Source: Streptomyces achromogenes (GTDB lineage Bacteria; Actinomycetota; Actinomycetes; Streptomycetales; Streptomycetaceae). From it: 64,000 nt of DNA. The position numbers and the translations under genes were made by a program. Numbering within the stretch: position 1 is the stretch's first letter; each line of letters begins with the position of its first letter. The notes under the pieces are model-generated. The model was not told where the DNA came from, ran no database searches, and worked only from the letters and a program-made list of their open reading frames with translations. Positions 9,351 to 17,373 of this stretch are shown here, piece after piece. The stretch lies in NCBI RefSeq assembly GCF_030816715.1, contig NZ_JAUSYH010000001.1, positions 5,270,001 through 5,334,000 on the forward strand, written 5' to 3'.

Positions 9351-9828
9351 CCTTCGGATCACCGTCAACTCCCCCGAGCAGATGCGGGACTTCGGCCGTC
9401 GGCTGGCCAAGGTGCTGCGCGCCGGCGATCTCGTGATGCTGAGCGGGGAGCTCGGGGCGGGCAAGACGACGCTCACCCGCGGGCTCGGCGAGGGGCTCGG
9501 GGTCCGGGGCGCGGTCACCTCCCCGACGTTCGTGATCGCCCGGGTGCACCCCGCCCTCGGGGACGGTCCGCCGCTGGTCCACGTCGACGCGTACCGCCTG
9601 GGCGGCGGGCTCGACGAGATGGAGGACCTCGACCTCGACGTGTCGCTGCCCGAGTCGGTGATCGTCGTGGAGTGGGGCGAGGGCAAGGTCGAGGAGCTGA
9701 CCGACGACCGGCTTCAGATCCGCATTCACCGGGCGGTCGGCGACACCGACGACGAGGTGCGGCACGTGACCGTGTCGGCGCTCGGTCGGCGTTGGGCCTC
9801 GGCGGACCTCGGCGTGCTGTCGGCCTGA
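9316..9828 (+). CDS. tsaE: tRNA threonylcarbamoyladenosine biosynthesis ATPase TsaE
   Basis: TsaE is the ATPase that resets the TsaB-TsaD complex during t6A37 modification of ANN-decoding tRNAs. The 170-residue protein has the Walker A motif GELGAGKTT, the sequence SPTFVIARVH typical of the family, and the Walker B-like region around PESVIVVEWGEG. It is encoded in the same stretch as tsaB and tsaD, separated from them by two small genes. Translation starts inside the end of the preceding hydrolase gene. The following 258 bp carry direct repeats of GGGGTGCTGCCGGTCCG. Confidence 0.95.
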   Translation: METPAAPHHPADLRITVNSPEQMRDFGRRLAKVLRAGDLVMLSGELGAGKTTLTRGLGEGLGVRGAVTSPTFVIARVHPALGDGPPLVHVDAYRLGGGLDEMEDLDLDVSLPESVIVVEWGEGKVEELTDDRLQIRIHRAVGDTDDEVRHVTVSALGRRWASADLGVLSA

Positions 9829-10036
9829 CGTACGGGACGTGACTGACGTGACCGGCGCGGCTCGCGTGGCTGGCGTGCCTGACGGGCTTCCGGGCTGGGG
9901 TGCTGCCGGTCCGGGGCGGGGTGCTGCCGGTCCGCGGTGCCGTCGACCTGCTCACCTGACCCCGTGAAGGTTCCGACAACGTGTCGGCAAAATGTTGCGT
10001 TCCGTGTCCGGGGCGTGGTCACATGGTATCAAGTTC

Positions 10037-10058
10037 GTAGTTAGGTCTACCTAACTAC
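10037..10058. promoter_or_regulatory. Perfect AT-rich palindrome, probable operator
   Basis: GTAGTTAGGT (10037-10046), a 2-base centre CT, and the exact inverted copy ACCTAACTAC (10049-10058). It stands out in GC-rich surroundings and ends 28 bp before the ATG of a 56-codon gene. A poor -35/-10 pair (TGGTCA 10016-10021, TAGTTA 10038-10043, 16-bp spacing) would overlap it. The size and symmetry fit a MarR- or TetR-type operator. The half-site TTAGGT resembles half of an iron box, but the spacing is wrong for DmdR/IdeR. Confidence 0.6.
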
Positions 10059-10086
10059 GCCCGCCCCCGAACCTCAGGAGGCGTCC

Positions 10087-10257
10087 ATGCCGGCCACCGA
10101 GCCCCCTCCCCGGCCGCCGCGTCCCCTCGCGCCCGCCGCCGTGTCCATGCGCGACCTGCTGGCCTCGTGCGCGGCCGCCGAAGCCGTCTCGACGCCTCCG
10201 CGGCTGCCCGACGCCGCACTGGCGAAGAAGCCGGCCCGACGCCCCCGGGCGGCCTGA
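10087..10257 (+). CDS. Small conserved Streptomyces protein (56 aa)
   Basis: A short gene with an exact AGGAGG ending six bases before the ATG. The 56-residue product is Pro/Ala/Arg-rich: an N-terminal PPPRPPRPL stretch, a central MRDLLASCAAAEAV helix and a basic tail KKPARRPRAA. No known domain is visible. The strong ribosome site, the upstream palindrome and its position inside the conserved tsaE-tsaB interval support it as real. It faces the minus-strand gene that ends at 10301. Function unknown; it could be a DNA- or RNA-binding peptide given its basic end. Confidence 0.65.
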   Translation: MPATEPPPRPPRPLAPAAVSMRDLLASCAAAEAVSTPPRLPDAALAKKPARRPRAA

Positions 10258-10300
10258 CGCGTCACGGACGGCGCAACGCGGGCCGATCCGGACGCGAGGA

Positions 10301-10846
10301 CTACCGGACCACGTCGACCCGTCGGCCGATCGTCGCGAACGCCCACATCGCGTCGCCGTCCGCGACGGTCTCCCGGATGCCGCCCGTCCGCACCCTCGGG
10401 TCGGGCTTCGTCAGCGAGCCGTCCAGGGCCGCGCTGAAGCCGATCGCCACGCCGTCCACCTCGGCGAACCGCACGACGTGCTCGATCGGGGTGCCGTCGG
10501 TGCCGGTGATCGCGCCCGAACGGGAACCGACCGAGTAGCTGCCCGGCAGCGGGTCCACACTGCCGGGGGCGACCTTGAACGTGCGGTTGACGCGACCGTC
10601 CGCGCCGACCAGCCACACCCGGTCGGCGATCAGCGCGTACACCACCCGCTCGCCCGCGCCGGAGCTCTCCGGCAGCGCCGTCGAGGCCACGCTCCCGGGG
10701 GCCTCCGCCGGCGTCGCGGGCGCGCCGCGTCGCGGCTCGGCCAGATCGTCGGGCACGTTCGCCGACGCCTGGAACGCGAGGAACCCGACCGTCGCCAGGG
10801 CGGCCGCGGTGAGCCCGGCCACGAAAGTCGAGCTGCTGCTGGGCAC
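10301..10846 (-). CDS. Secreted or membrane-anchored hypothetical protein
   Basis: A 181-residue product from a GTG at 10846, preceded by a GAGGTG ribosome site. Residues about 5-27 (STFVAGLTAAALATVGFLAF) form a signal anchor or uncleaved signal peptide, so the remaining beta-rich domain should be outside the cell. That domain contains repeated hydrophobic strands such as RVVYALIADRVWLVGADG and VVRFAEVDGVAIGFSAAL. An earlier in-frame extension upstream has no ribosome site. It is divergent from tsaB, with about 155 bp between. Function not recognised. Confidence 0.65.
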   Translation of the reverse strand: MPSSSSTFVAGLTAAALATVGFLAFQASANVPDDLAEPRRGAPATPAEAPGSVASTALPESSGAGERVVYALIADRVWLVGADGRVNRTFKVAPGSVDPLPGSYSVGSRSGAITGTDGTPIEHVVRFAEVDGVAIGFSAALDGSLTKPDPRVRTGGIRETVADGDAMWAFATIGRRVDVVR

Positions 10847-11000
10847 CGGTGACCACCTCGTCCGTCCTGCGCCCGTTCCGGGCGTCTTCGGCGTTCTGTC
10901 CCGTACGTGATGTACGTCATGTTTCGCGGCGACGTTAGCAGCCGTCACGGCCGCGACCGGGGCGGCGGTGGCGGGGGCACGGGAGCCGTAGGCTGTTTGC

Positions 11001-11654
11001 GTGCTCTTGCTCGCTCTGGATACCGCCACCCCCGCCGTCACCGTCGCCCTGCACGACGGCACCGACGTCGTCGCCTCCTCGAGTCAGGTGGACGCGCGCC
11101 GGCACGGCGAGCTGCTGCTCCCGGCCGTCGACCGGCTGCTCGCCGACGCCGGGCTCGGGCTCGACGCCGTCACCGGCATCGTCGTCGGCGTCGGACCCGG
11201 CCCCTACACGGGGCTGAGAGTCGGTCTGATGACCGCCGAGACCTTCGGGCTCGCGCTCGGCGTCCCCGTGCACGGCCTGTGCACCCTCGACGGCCTCGCC
11301 TACGCCTCCGACCTCGAAGGCCCCTTCGTGGTGGCGACCGACGCCCGCCGCAAGGAGGTCTACTGGGCGCGCTACGCCGACTCCCGCACCCGGGTGTCCG
11401 GCCCCGCCGTGGACCGACCCGCCGACATCGCCGACGAGGTGGCCGGGCTGCCCGCCGTCGGCGCGGGCGCGCTGCTCTACCCGGACGCCTTCCCCCGCGC
11501 GCACGAACCCGAGCACGTCTCCGCGGCGGCGCTCGCGAGTCTCGCGGCGGAGCGGCTGGCGGCGGGCGGGGAACTGCCCGCGCCACGGCCCCTGTACCTG
11601 CGCCGGCCGGACGCCCAGGTCCCCAAGAACTACAAGGTGGTCACCCCCAAGTGA
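11001..11654 (+). CDS. tsaB: tRNA threonylcarbamoyladenosine protein TsaB
   Basis: TsaB is the inactive actin-fold partner that dimerises with TsaD and is needed for t6A synthesis. The 217-residue product begins at GTG 11001 with LLLALDTATPAVTVALHDG, carries the family sequence GVGPGPYTGLRVGL and ends in VPKNYKVVTPK. The start is close to a possible -10 (TAGGCT), so the mRNA may be leaderless. Its stop overlaps the rimI start (GTGA at 11651), showing translational coupling within a tsaB-rimI-tsaD operon. Confidence 0.95.
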   Translation: MLLLALDTATPAVTVALHDGTDVVASSSQVDARRHGELLLPAVDRLLADAGLGLDAVTGIVVGVGPGPYTGLRVGLMTAETFGLALGVPVHGLCTLDGLAYASDLEGPFVVATDARRKEVYWARYADSRTRVSGPAVDRPADIADEVAGLPAVGAGALLYPDAFPRAHEPEHVSAAALASLAAERLAAGGELPAPRPLYLRRPDAQVPKNYKVVTPK

Positions 11655-12175
11655 CCGAATCCGTCGACCTCGTGCTGCGCGAGATGCGCTGGTGGGACAT
11701 CGAGCGCGTGCTCGAACTCGAGAAGGACCTCTTCCCCGAGGACGCCTGGTCCCGGGGCATGTTCTGGTCCGACCTGGCCCACGCCCGCGGCCCGGAGGCG
11801 ACCCGGCGCTACCTCGTCGCCGTCGACCCGGCCGCGGACGACCGGATCGTCGGGTACGCGGGTCTGGCCGCCGCCGGGGACGTCGCCGACGTCCAGACCA
11901 TCGCCGTCGCCCGCGACCACTGGGGCACCGGCCTCGGCGGCCGGCTGCTGACGGAGCTGCTGAGCGCGGCGACCGCCTTCGAGTGCGCCGAGGTCCTGCT
12001 CGAGTGCCGCATCGACAACGTCCGCGCCCAGAAGCTCTACGAGCGCTTCGGGTTCGAGGCCATCGGGTTCCGGCGCGGCTACTACCAGCCGGGCAACGTG
12101 GACGCCCTGGTGATGCGCCTCACCGACCCATCGACATCCGTAGCGGGAACACAGGGAAACGAGACCAATGGCTGA
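11651..12175 (+). CDS. rimI: Ribosomal-protein S18-type alanine N-acetyltransferase
   Basis: A GNAT-family acetyltransferase of 174 residues. The acetyl-CoA loop is in VARDHWGTGLGGRLL and the C-terminal signature is AQKLYERFGFEAIGFRRGYY, as in RimI enzymes that acetylate the N-terminal alanine of ribosomal protein S18. The GTG at 11651 overlaps the tsaB stop, and the 3' end overlaps tsaD by 8 bases. RimI is fused or adjacent to TsaB/TsaD in many actinobacteria, which supports the assignment over other GNAT roles. Confidence 0.92.
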   Translation: MTESVDLVLREMRWWDIERVLELEKDLFPEDAWSRGMFWSDLAHARGPEATRRYLVAVDPAADDRIVGYAGLAAAGDVADVQTIAVARDHWGTGLGGRLLTELLSAATAFECAEVLLECRIDNVRAQKLYERFGFEAIGFRRGYYQPGNVDALVMRLTDPSTSVAGTQGNETNG

Positions 12176-13283
12176 CGAACCCCTCGTTCTGGGGATCGAG
12201 ACCTCCTGCGACGAGACCGGCGTCGGCGTCGTGCGCGGCACGACCCTGCTGGCGGACGCGATCGCCTCCAGCGTCGACGAGCACGCCCGCTTCGGCGGGG
12301 TGGTGCCCGAGGTGGCGTCCCGCGCCCACCTGGAGGCGATGGTCCCGACCATCGAGCGGGCGCTGAAGGACGCGGGGGTGAGCGCGAAGGACCTCGACGG
12401 CATCGCGGTCACCGCCGGTCCGGGGCTCGCCGGCGCGCTGCTGGTCGGCGTCTCGGCGGCGAAGGCCTACGCCTACGCCCTCGGCAAGCCTCTCTACGGC
12501 GTCAACCACCTCGCCTCGCACATCTGCGTGGACCAGCTCGAGCACGGCGCGCTGCCCGAGCCGACGATGGCGCTGCTGGTGTCCGGGGGACACTCCTCCC
12601 TGCTGCTGTCCACCGACATCACCTCCGACGTCCGTCCGCTGGGCGCGACCATCGACGACGCGGCGGGCGAGGCCTTCGACAAGATCGCCCGGGTGCTGAA
12701 CCTGGGCTTCCCCGGCGGCCCGGTCATCGACCGCTACGCCCGTGAGGGCGACCCGACGGCGATCGCGTTCCCGCGTGGACTGACCGGCCCGCGCGACCCG
12801 GCGTACGACTTCTCGTTCTCCGGTCTGAAGACGTCGGTCGCCCGCTGGATCGAGGCCAGGCGGGCGGCGGGCGAGGAGGTCCCGGTGCGCGACGTCGCGG
12901 CCTCCTTCCAGGAGGCGGTCGTGGACGTGCTGACCCGCAAGGCCGTCCGGGCGTGCAAGGACGAGGGCGTCGACCACCTGATGATCGGCGGCGGTGTGGC
13001 CGCCAACTCCCGGCTGCGGGCCCTGGCCCAGGAGCGCTGCGAGGCGGCCGGCGTCCGGCTGCGCGTGCCGCGTCCCAAGCTGTGCACGGACAACGGCGCG
13101 ATGGTGGCGGCGCTGGGCGCGGAGATGGTCGCCCGGGGCCGGGCCGCGTCCGGCTGGGACCTGTCGGCGGACTCGTCGCTGCCGGTGACCGACCCGCACG
13201 TGCCCGGCCGGCACCCCGGGCACCGGCACGGTCACGGCCACGACCATGTGCACGAGGTCGCCAAGGACAACCTGTACTCATGA
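12168..13283 (+). CDS. tsaD: tRNA N6-adenosine threonylcarbamoyltransferase TsaD
   Basis: TsaD transfers the threonylcarbamoyl group to A37 of tRNA. The 371-residue product has the ASKHA-fold opening LVLGIETSCDETG, the metal-binding HxxxH in NHLASH, and the ATP-site signatures LVSGGHSSL and GGGVAANSRLR. The C-terminus carries an extra tail unusually rich in histidine (HPGHRHGHGHDHVHE), beyond the core enzyme. The start ATG lies inside the end of rimI; the stop overlaps the next small gene as ATGA. Confidence 0.95.
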   Translation: MADEPLVLGIETSCDETGVGVVRGTTLLADAIASSVDEHARFGGVVPEVASRAHLEAMVPTIERALKDAGVSAKDLDGIAVTAGPGLAGALLVGVSAAKAYAYALGKPLYGVNHLASHICVDQLEHGALPEPTMALLVSGGHSSLLLSTDITSDVRPLGATIDDAAGEAFDKIARVLNLGFPGGPVIDRYAREGDPTAIAFPRGLTGPRDPAYDFSFSGLKTSVARWIEARRAAGEEVPVRDVAASFQEAVVDVLTRKAVRACKDEGVDHLMIGGGVAANSRLRALAQERCEAAGVRLRVPRPKLCTDNGAMVAALGAEMVARGRAASGWDLSADSSLPVTDPHVPGRHPGHRHGHGHDHVHEVAKDNLYS

Positions 13284-13549
13284 CCGTCGCGCTGATGTGG
13301 GAGGCCCGGGCGGCGGCCGGCCGGGGCGAGGAACTGCTGCGCTGGGCGCAGGAACAGGCGGGGCGGCTCGCGCGGCGGCCCCTGCGCAGCGAGACCTTCC
13401 GGGCTCCGCAGGACCGGGTGCTCGTCATCACCTGGTGGGACGCCGGGTACGACGACCCAGACCTGCCCGAACTTCCGGAGCCGGCCGGGGAGTTGGTGGC
13501 CAGGGCGGTGCACCGCTGGCGGTTCGAGGCGGTGCCGGACCGGCTCTGA
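13280..13549 (+). CDS. Small dimeric alpha-beta-barrel-like protein
   Basis: An 89-residue product whose ATG overlaps the tsaD stop (ATGA), so it is the last gene of the t6A operon. The sequence MTVALMWEARAAAGRGEELLRWAQ followed by strands RVLVITWWD and VHRWRFEAV fits the ferredoxin-like fold of antibiotic-biosynthesis-monooxygenase/DABB proteins, but no catalytic residues can be assigned. It ends only 7 bp from the convergent gene that stops at 13557. Function unknown. Confidence 0.7.
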   Translation: MTVALMWEARAAAGRGEELLRWAQEQAGRLARRPLRSETFRAPQDRVLVITWWDAGYDDPDLPELPEPAGELVARAVHRWRFEAVPDRL

Positions 13550-13556
13550 GGGAAGG

Positions 13557-14702
13557 TCAGGGACCGCCCGTCTCCGCTTCCAGCGCGGTGCGGGTCGCGA
13601 CGCCGTACACCCCGGACTCGTCCTGCACCACCGCTCGGGTGAGCTGGTAGGAGCGGACCGCGTTCTCGACCTCGATGTCGTACACGCCCTCGGCCCGACC
13701 TGCCTGGTAGCCGATCCGACGCAGCCGCGCCTGGAGTTCGGCCACCTCGGGACCGGTGTCCCCGAGCCGCAGCACGGGCGGCGCCGAGGCGCTCGGGCGC
13801 GGCCCGGGGGACGGGGTGCCGGTGGCCCCCCTGGACGGAGCCGGAGCCGGAGCCGGGGGTGGCGCGGCGGACCGGGTGGGCCGTGCCGGAGTGGGGGAGG
13901 GCGTTCCCGGGGAGTCGGAGGCGGTCGGCGACGGTGGGGTCCGCGAGGCACGCGGGCTCCCTCTTCCGGCCGTGGTGACGCCGCCGGACGTCACGTCGGG
14001 CACCGGCGCCCGTACGTCCTCGGGGAGCGCGCCGTCGCGCGTGGGACCGTCGTACAGGAGGAATCCGGCGAGCACCGCCGCGGTCACGGCGGTCGCGAGG
14101 AGGGCGGCGAGCACCAGCAGGCGCACAGGGCTCCGGCGACGGCCCGGGCGCGATGCGCCGCCGCCCGGGCCCGCCGCCAAGTCGCCGGCCCCCTCGTACC
14201 CGGCCGACACCCGCCCGCCCGACGTGTACTCGCTCGACTCGGCTTCGCCTGACGCCCGTCCGCCCGACTCGGGTTCGCCGGACGCCCGCGCGTCCGACGC
14301 GCGCCCGCCTGACCTGGGCCCCCCTGACTCGGGCTCGCCTGAACCGGGCTCGCCCCACGCGAACCCGTCCGCCTCGTCGGCTTCTTGTGCCCCGTCGGCC
14401 TCCTCCGCGGAGGGCGGCTCGCCGTGCTCGCGCGCGGGTGCGGGGCCGGTGGTGGCAGCGCCCTCGGGCCGGGCGTCGACCTGCGGGTCCCGGCCGGTGT
14501 CGTCCTGCGGGTCCCGGCCGGCGTCGATCACGACGAACGGCCGGATGCGCACCGGGTCGAAGTCCTCGGCGGCGGCCGCCTCCGCAGTGCGCGCACTGCG
14601 GTGGGCGTCGGACGCGAGCCGGGCGCACACGCACGCGGGGGCGCCGTCCGCGGCCCGGGGCGCACCGCACAACGGACAGACGCCACGCTGCGGTTCACTC
14701 AA
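13557..14702 (-). CDS. Membrane protein with zinc-ribbon-like N-terminus and peptidoglycan-binding domain
   Basis: A 381-residue protein with four parts. Residues 1-30 hold CPLCG and a CVC pair, a possible zinc ribbon. An acidic, Gly/Ser-rich linker of about 160 residues follows, with repeated EPESGG/RASG units. A transmembrane helix (VRLLVLAALLATAVTAAVLA) comes next. The outside part has a Pro/Ser/Thr-rich stalk and a C-terminal PG_binding_1 domain (LRLGDTGPEVAELQARLRRI...GVYDIEVENAVRSYQ). It probably links the cytoplasm to the cell wall. The role is unknown; the wall-binding end is the firm part. Confidence 0.75.
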   Translation of the reverse strand: MSEPQRGVCPLCGAPRAADGAPACVCARLASDAHRSARTAEAAAAEDFDPVRIRPFVVIDAGRDPQDDTGRDPQVDARPEGAATTGPAPAREHGEPPSAEEADGAQEADEADGFAWGEPGSGEPESGGPRSGGRASDARASGEPESGGRASGEAESSEYTSGGRVSAGYEGAGDLAAGPGGGASRPGRRRSPVRLLVLAALLATAVTAAVLAGFLLYDGPTRDGALPEDVRAPVPDVTSGGVTTAGRGSPRASRTPPSPTASDSPGTPSPTPARPTRSAAPPPAPAPAPSRGATGTPSPGPRPSASAPPVLRLGDTGPEVAELQARLRRIGYQAGRAEGVYDIEVENAVRSYQLTRAVVQDESGVYGVATRTALEAETGGP

Positions 14703-14893
14703 CCTGAAGCACCTCTCGGGCCGGGCTTCAGATCCTATTCACATCCTGCGCACAGCATCTCCCCGCACGCGGGTTCCACGGCCGGCGGAGCGGACACCGC
14801 CCGCACGGACGCCGGGGCGATGAGCCGTGGCGCACCGGGGGTGCGGCCGCGGGGCCGGCGGAATCCGACCCGCCGCCGTCCCCGCTGCGCATC

Positions 14894-17197
14894 TCAGCCG
14901 CGTGAGACCTCCGCCTCGCACCGCAGTCGCCGTCCCGCCCCCGTCTCGCGCACCGGCCCGGTCAGCCGCAGCCGTGCCGTGGCCCGCACGTCGGCGCTGG
15001 AGGTACCCAACCGCAGTTCCAGGTCGCCGGGTTCGACCACCCGCCGTCCCGAGCGGTCGGTGAAGGCGGAGAGGTCGGTGTGGAAGCGGAAGGTCACGCG
15101 GGCCGTTTCGGCGGCGGCCAGCTCCAGCCGCTGGTAGCCGATCAGCCGCACGTCGGGGCGGGTCACCCCGGCCACCGGGTCGTGCAGATACAGCTGGACG
15201 ACCTCCGCGCCCGCCCGGTCGCCGGTGTTGCGGACGGTGACGGAGACGTCGTACGAGCCGTCCGTGCCGATCTCCGCGTCCGGGCCGGAGAAGTCCTCCC
15301 AGGTGAACGCCGTGTACGAGCGTCCGTGTCCGAAGGGGTACAGCGGGGTGGGGTCGAGGTTGCTGACCTGGCCCGCCAGGCCGAGCGGCGGCTGGAGGTA
15401 GGTCCACGGCTGGCCGCCCGGCACGCGCGGCACGCTCACCGGGAGCCGCCCCGAGGGGTTCACCCGGCCCGACAGCACTCCGGCCACCGCCGGACCGCCC
15501 TCCTCGCCGGGGAAGAACGCCTGGACGGCGGCTCCCAGCCGCCCGTGCCAGCGGCCCAGCGCGTACGGGCGCCCGGTGAGCAGCACGAGGACGACCGGGA
15601 CGCCCGTCGCGACCAGCGCGTCCAGCAGCGCGCCCTGGACGCCGGGCAGGCTCAGATCGGCGACGTCGCAGCCCTCGCCGGACGTGCCCCGGCCGAACAG
15701 CCCCGCCCGGTCGCCGAGGACGGCCACGCAGACGTCCGCCTCCGAGGCGCGCGTGATGGCCTCCGTGAAGCCGGACGGATCCGGGTCCGAGACCCCGCAG
15801 CCCTCCGTGAAGGTCACCTTCGCGTCGGGGAGTTCGGCGCGCAGGGACTCCAGCAGCGTCGGGATGTCGATGCCGGTCTCCACCCCGGGGTGGTGGGGCA
15901 GGACATGGGACGGGAAGGAGTAGCAGCCGAGCATGGCCAGCGCGTCCGCCGCCCGCGGCCCGACCACGGCCACCCGTGCGTCGGGGGAGAGGGGGAGCAG
16001 GCCGTCGGGGTTGTCCAGCAGGACCACCGACTCCTCGGCCAGCCGGCGGGCCAGCGCGCGGTTCGCGGGCGGGTCGAGGTCCACCGACTCGGGAACGTGC
16101 GGTTGCCAGTCCTCGTCGAGCAGGCCCAGATCGCACTTCTGCAGCAGGACGCGGCGCGCGGCCCGGTCGATCAGCTCCGCCGGCACCTCGCCCGCCCGCA
16201 CGGCGGCGGCCAGCGTCTCGCCGTAGTACTTCACGGTGGGCAGCTCGACGTCGATGCCGGCGTCCAGCGCCAGCCGGGCCGCCTGCGCGGGGGTGCCGGC
16301 CACCCGGTGCAGGGTCTGCAGGAAGCCGATGCCGAAGTAGTCGGCGACGACCGTGCCGGTGAAGCCCCACTCCTCCCGGAGCAGGCCGGTCAGCAGCTCG
16401 GGGTCGGCGGAGGCCGGGACGCCGTCGCGTTCGGTGTAGGCCGCCATCACCGAGCGGGCGCCGCCCTCACGCAACGCCATCTCGAACGGGGGCAGCGTGA
16501 CGTCCGCGAACTCGCGGGTGCCCGCCCGCACCGGGGCCAGGTTGCGCGCGCCCGCCGAGGAGGCGTAGCCGGCGAAGTGCTTGAGGGTGGCGACGACCCC
16601 GGCGGACTCCAGTCCGCGCACGTAGGCCGTGCCGACCGTGCCGACCAGATACGGGTCCTCGCCGATCGTCTCCTCGACGCGCCCCCAGCGCGGATCGCGG
16701 ACGACGTCCAGGACCGGGGCGAGGCCCTGGTGCACGCCCATCGCGCGCAGGTCCCGGCCGATCGCCCGGCCCACCTCCTCGACCAGCGGCGGGTCGAAGG
16801 CCGCGCCCCAGGCCAGGGGGACCGGGTAGGCGGTGGCCCGCCAGGCGGTGAATCCGGCCAGGCACTCCTCGTGGGCGACCGCCGGGATGCCGAAGCGGCC
16901 GGCGGCGACGATCTGCCGCTGGGCGCCGGCCAGGGCACGGGCGCCGAGCGCCGGGTCCACGGGTGCGGTGCCGAAGGAGCGGGTCAGCTGGCCGAGCCCC
17001 CGGGTGATCAGCTCGTCGTAGTCGTAGTCGGCGGTCATGTCGTGCTGGTGCGGGGCGACGCCCCCGCCGTCCGTCGCGGCGCCGACCCACACGCCGTACA
17101 ACTGGGCGATCTTCTCCTCGAGCGTCATCCGGCCGAGGAGGTCGTCGACGCGGGCGGCGGCGGGCAGGGCGGGGTCACGCCAGGGGGCGGTGGTCAT
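14894..17197 (-). CDS. Glycoside hydrolase family 3 beta-glucosidase/beta-xylosidase
   Basis: A 767-residue GH3 enzyme without a signal peptide, so it should act inside the cell on imported oligosaccharides. The N-terminal TIM-barrel half includes LKHFAGYA, and the nucleophile Asp lies in TGTVVADYFGIGF. The C-terminal half has the alpha/beta sandwich (VAVVGPRAADALAMLGCYS, VLVLLTGRPYALG) and a fibronectin-III-like end. It faces the LacI regulator and lies next to a GH10 xylanase, so a beta-xylosidase role is favoured over beta-glucosidase. Palindromes at 17282-17315 lie in its promoter region. Confidence 0.88.
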   Translation of the reverse strand: MTTAPWRDPALPAAARVDDLLGRMTLEEKIAQLYGVWVGAATDGGGVAPHQHDMTADYDYDELITRGLGQLTRSFGTAPVDPALGARALAGAQRQIVAAGRFGIPAVAHEECLAGFTAWRATAYPVPLAWGAAFDPPLVEEVGRAIGRDLRAMGVHQGLAPVLDVVRDPRWGRVEETIGEDPYLVGTVGTAYVRGLESAGVVATLKHFAGYASSAGARNLAPVRAGTREFADVTLPPFEMALREGGARSVMAAYTERDGVPASADPELLTGLLREEWGFTGTVVADYFGIGFLQTLHRVAGTPAQAARLALDAGIDVELPTVKYYGETLAAAVRAGEVPAELIDRAARRVLLQKCDLGLLDEDWQPHVPESVDLDPPANRALARRLAEESVVLLDNPDGLLPLSPDARVAVVGPRAADALAMLGCYSFPSHVLPHHPGVETGIDIPTLLESLRAELPDAKVTFTEGCGVSDPDPSGFTEAITRASEADVCVAVLGDRAGLFGRGTSGEGCDVADLSLPGVQGALLDALVATGVPVVLVLLTGRPYALGRWHGRLGAAVQAFFPGEEGGPAVAGVLSGRVNPSGRLPVSVPRVPGGQPWTYLQPPLGLAGQVSNLDPTPLYPFGHGRSYTAFTWEDFSGPDAEIGTDGSYDVSVTVRNTGDRAGAEVVQLYLHDPVAGVTRPDVRLIGYQRLELAAAETARVTFRFHTDLSAFTDRSGRRVVEPGDLELRLGTSSADVRATARLRLTGPVRETGAGRRLRCEAEVSRG

Positions 17198-17281
17198 GAA
17201 ACTCCTGTCAGAGGTCGGTGAGCCACCAGGGGGCGGTGCATCCTGGAATCCTGTGGAGCGTCCGGCAGGGCGGGCGTCCTG

Positions 17282-17315
17282 TCGAATGTTTCGAGCTGTA
17301 TTCCGAATGTTCCGG
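17282..17315. promoter_or_regulatory. Paired CGAA-TGT-TTCG-type operators between GH3 and LacI genes
   Basis: The first site is TCGAA-TGT-TTCGA at 17282-17294, a perfect inverted repeat. The second is CCGAA-TGT-TCCGG at 17303-17315, with one mismatch. Their centres (17288 and 17309) are 21 bp apart, two helix turns, on the same DNA face. They lie between divergent GH3 and LacI genes. LacI-type xylan regulators such as BxlR are known, from memory, to bind CGAA-N-TTCG repeats, so these are likely targets of the adjacent regulator. Confidence 0.6.
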
Positions 17316-17373
17316 GAACCTATGGCGTCGGCATGGGTTCGTCAAGAGGTCGCGTGACGATACGATCGCCGCC

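Noticed and set aside
10037..10058. Iron-box (DmdR/IdeR) operator
   Set aside because: The half-site TTAGGT fits, but the halves are 2 bp apart instead of forming the 19-bp box.
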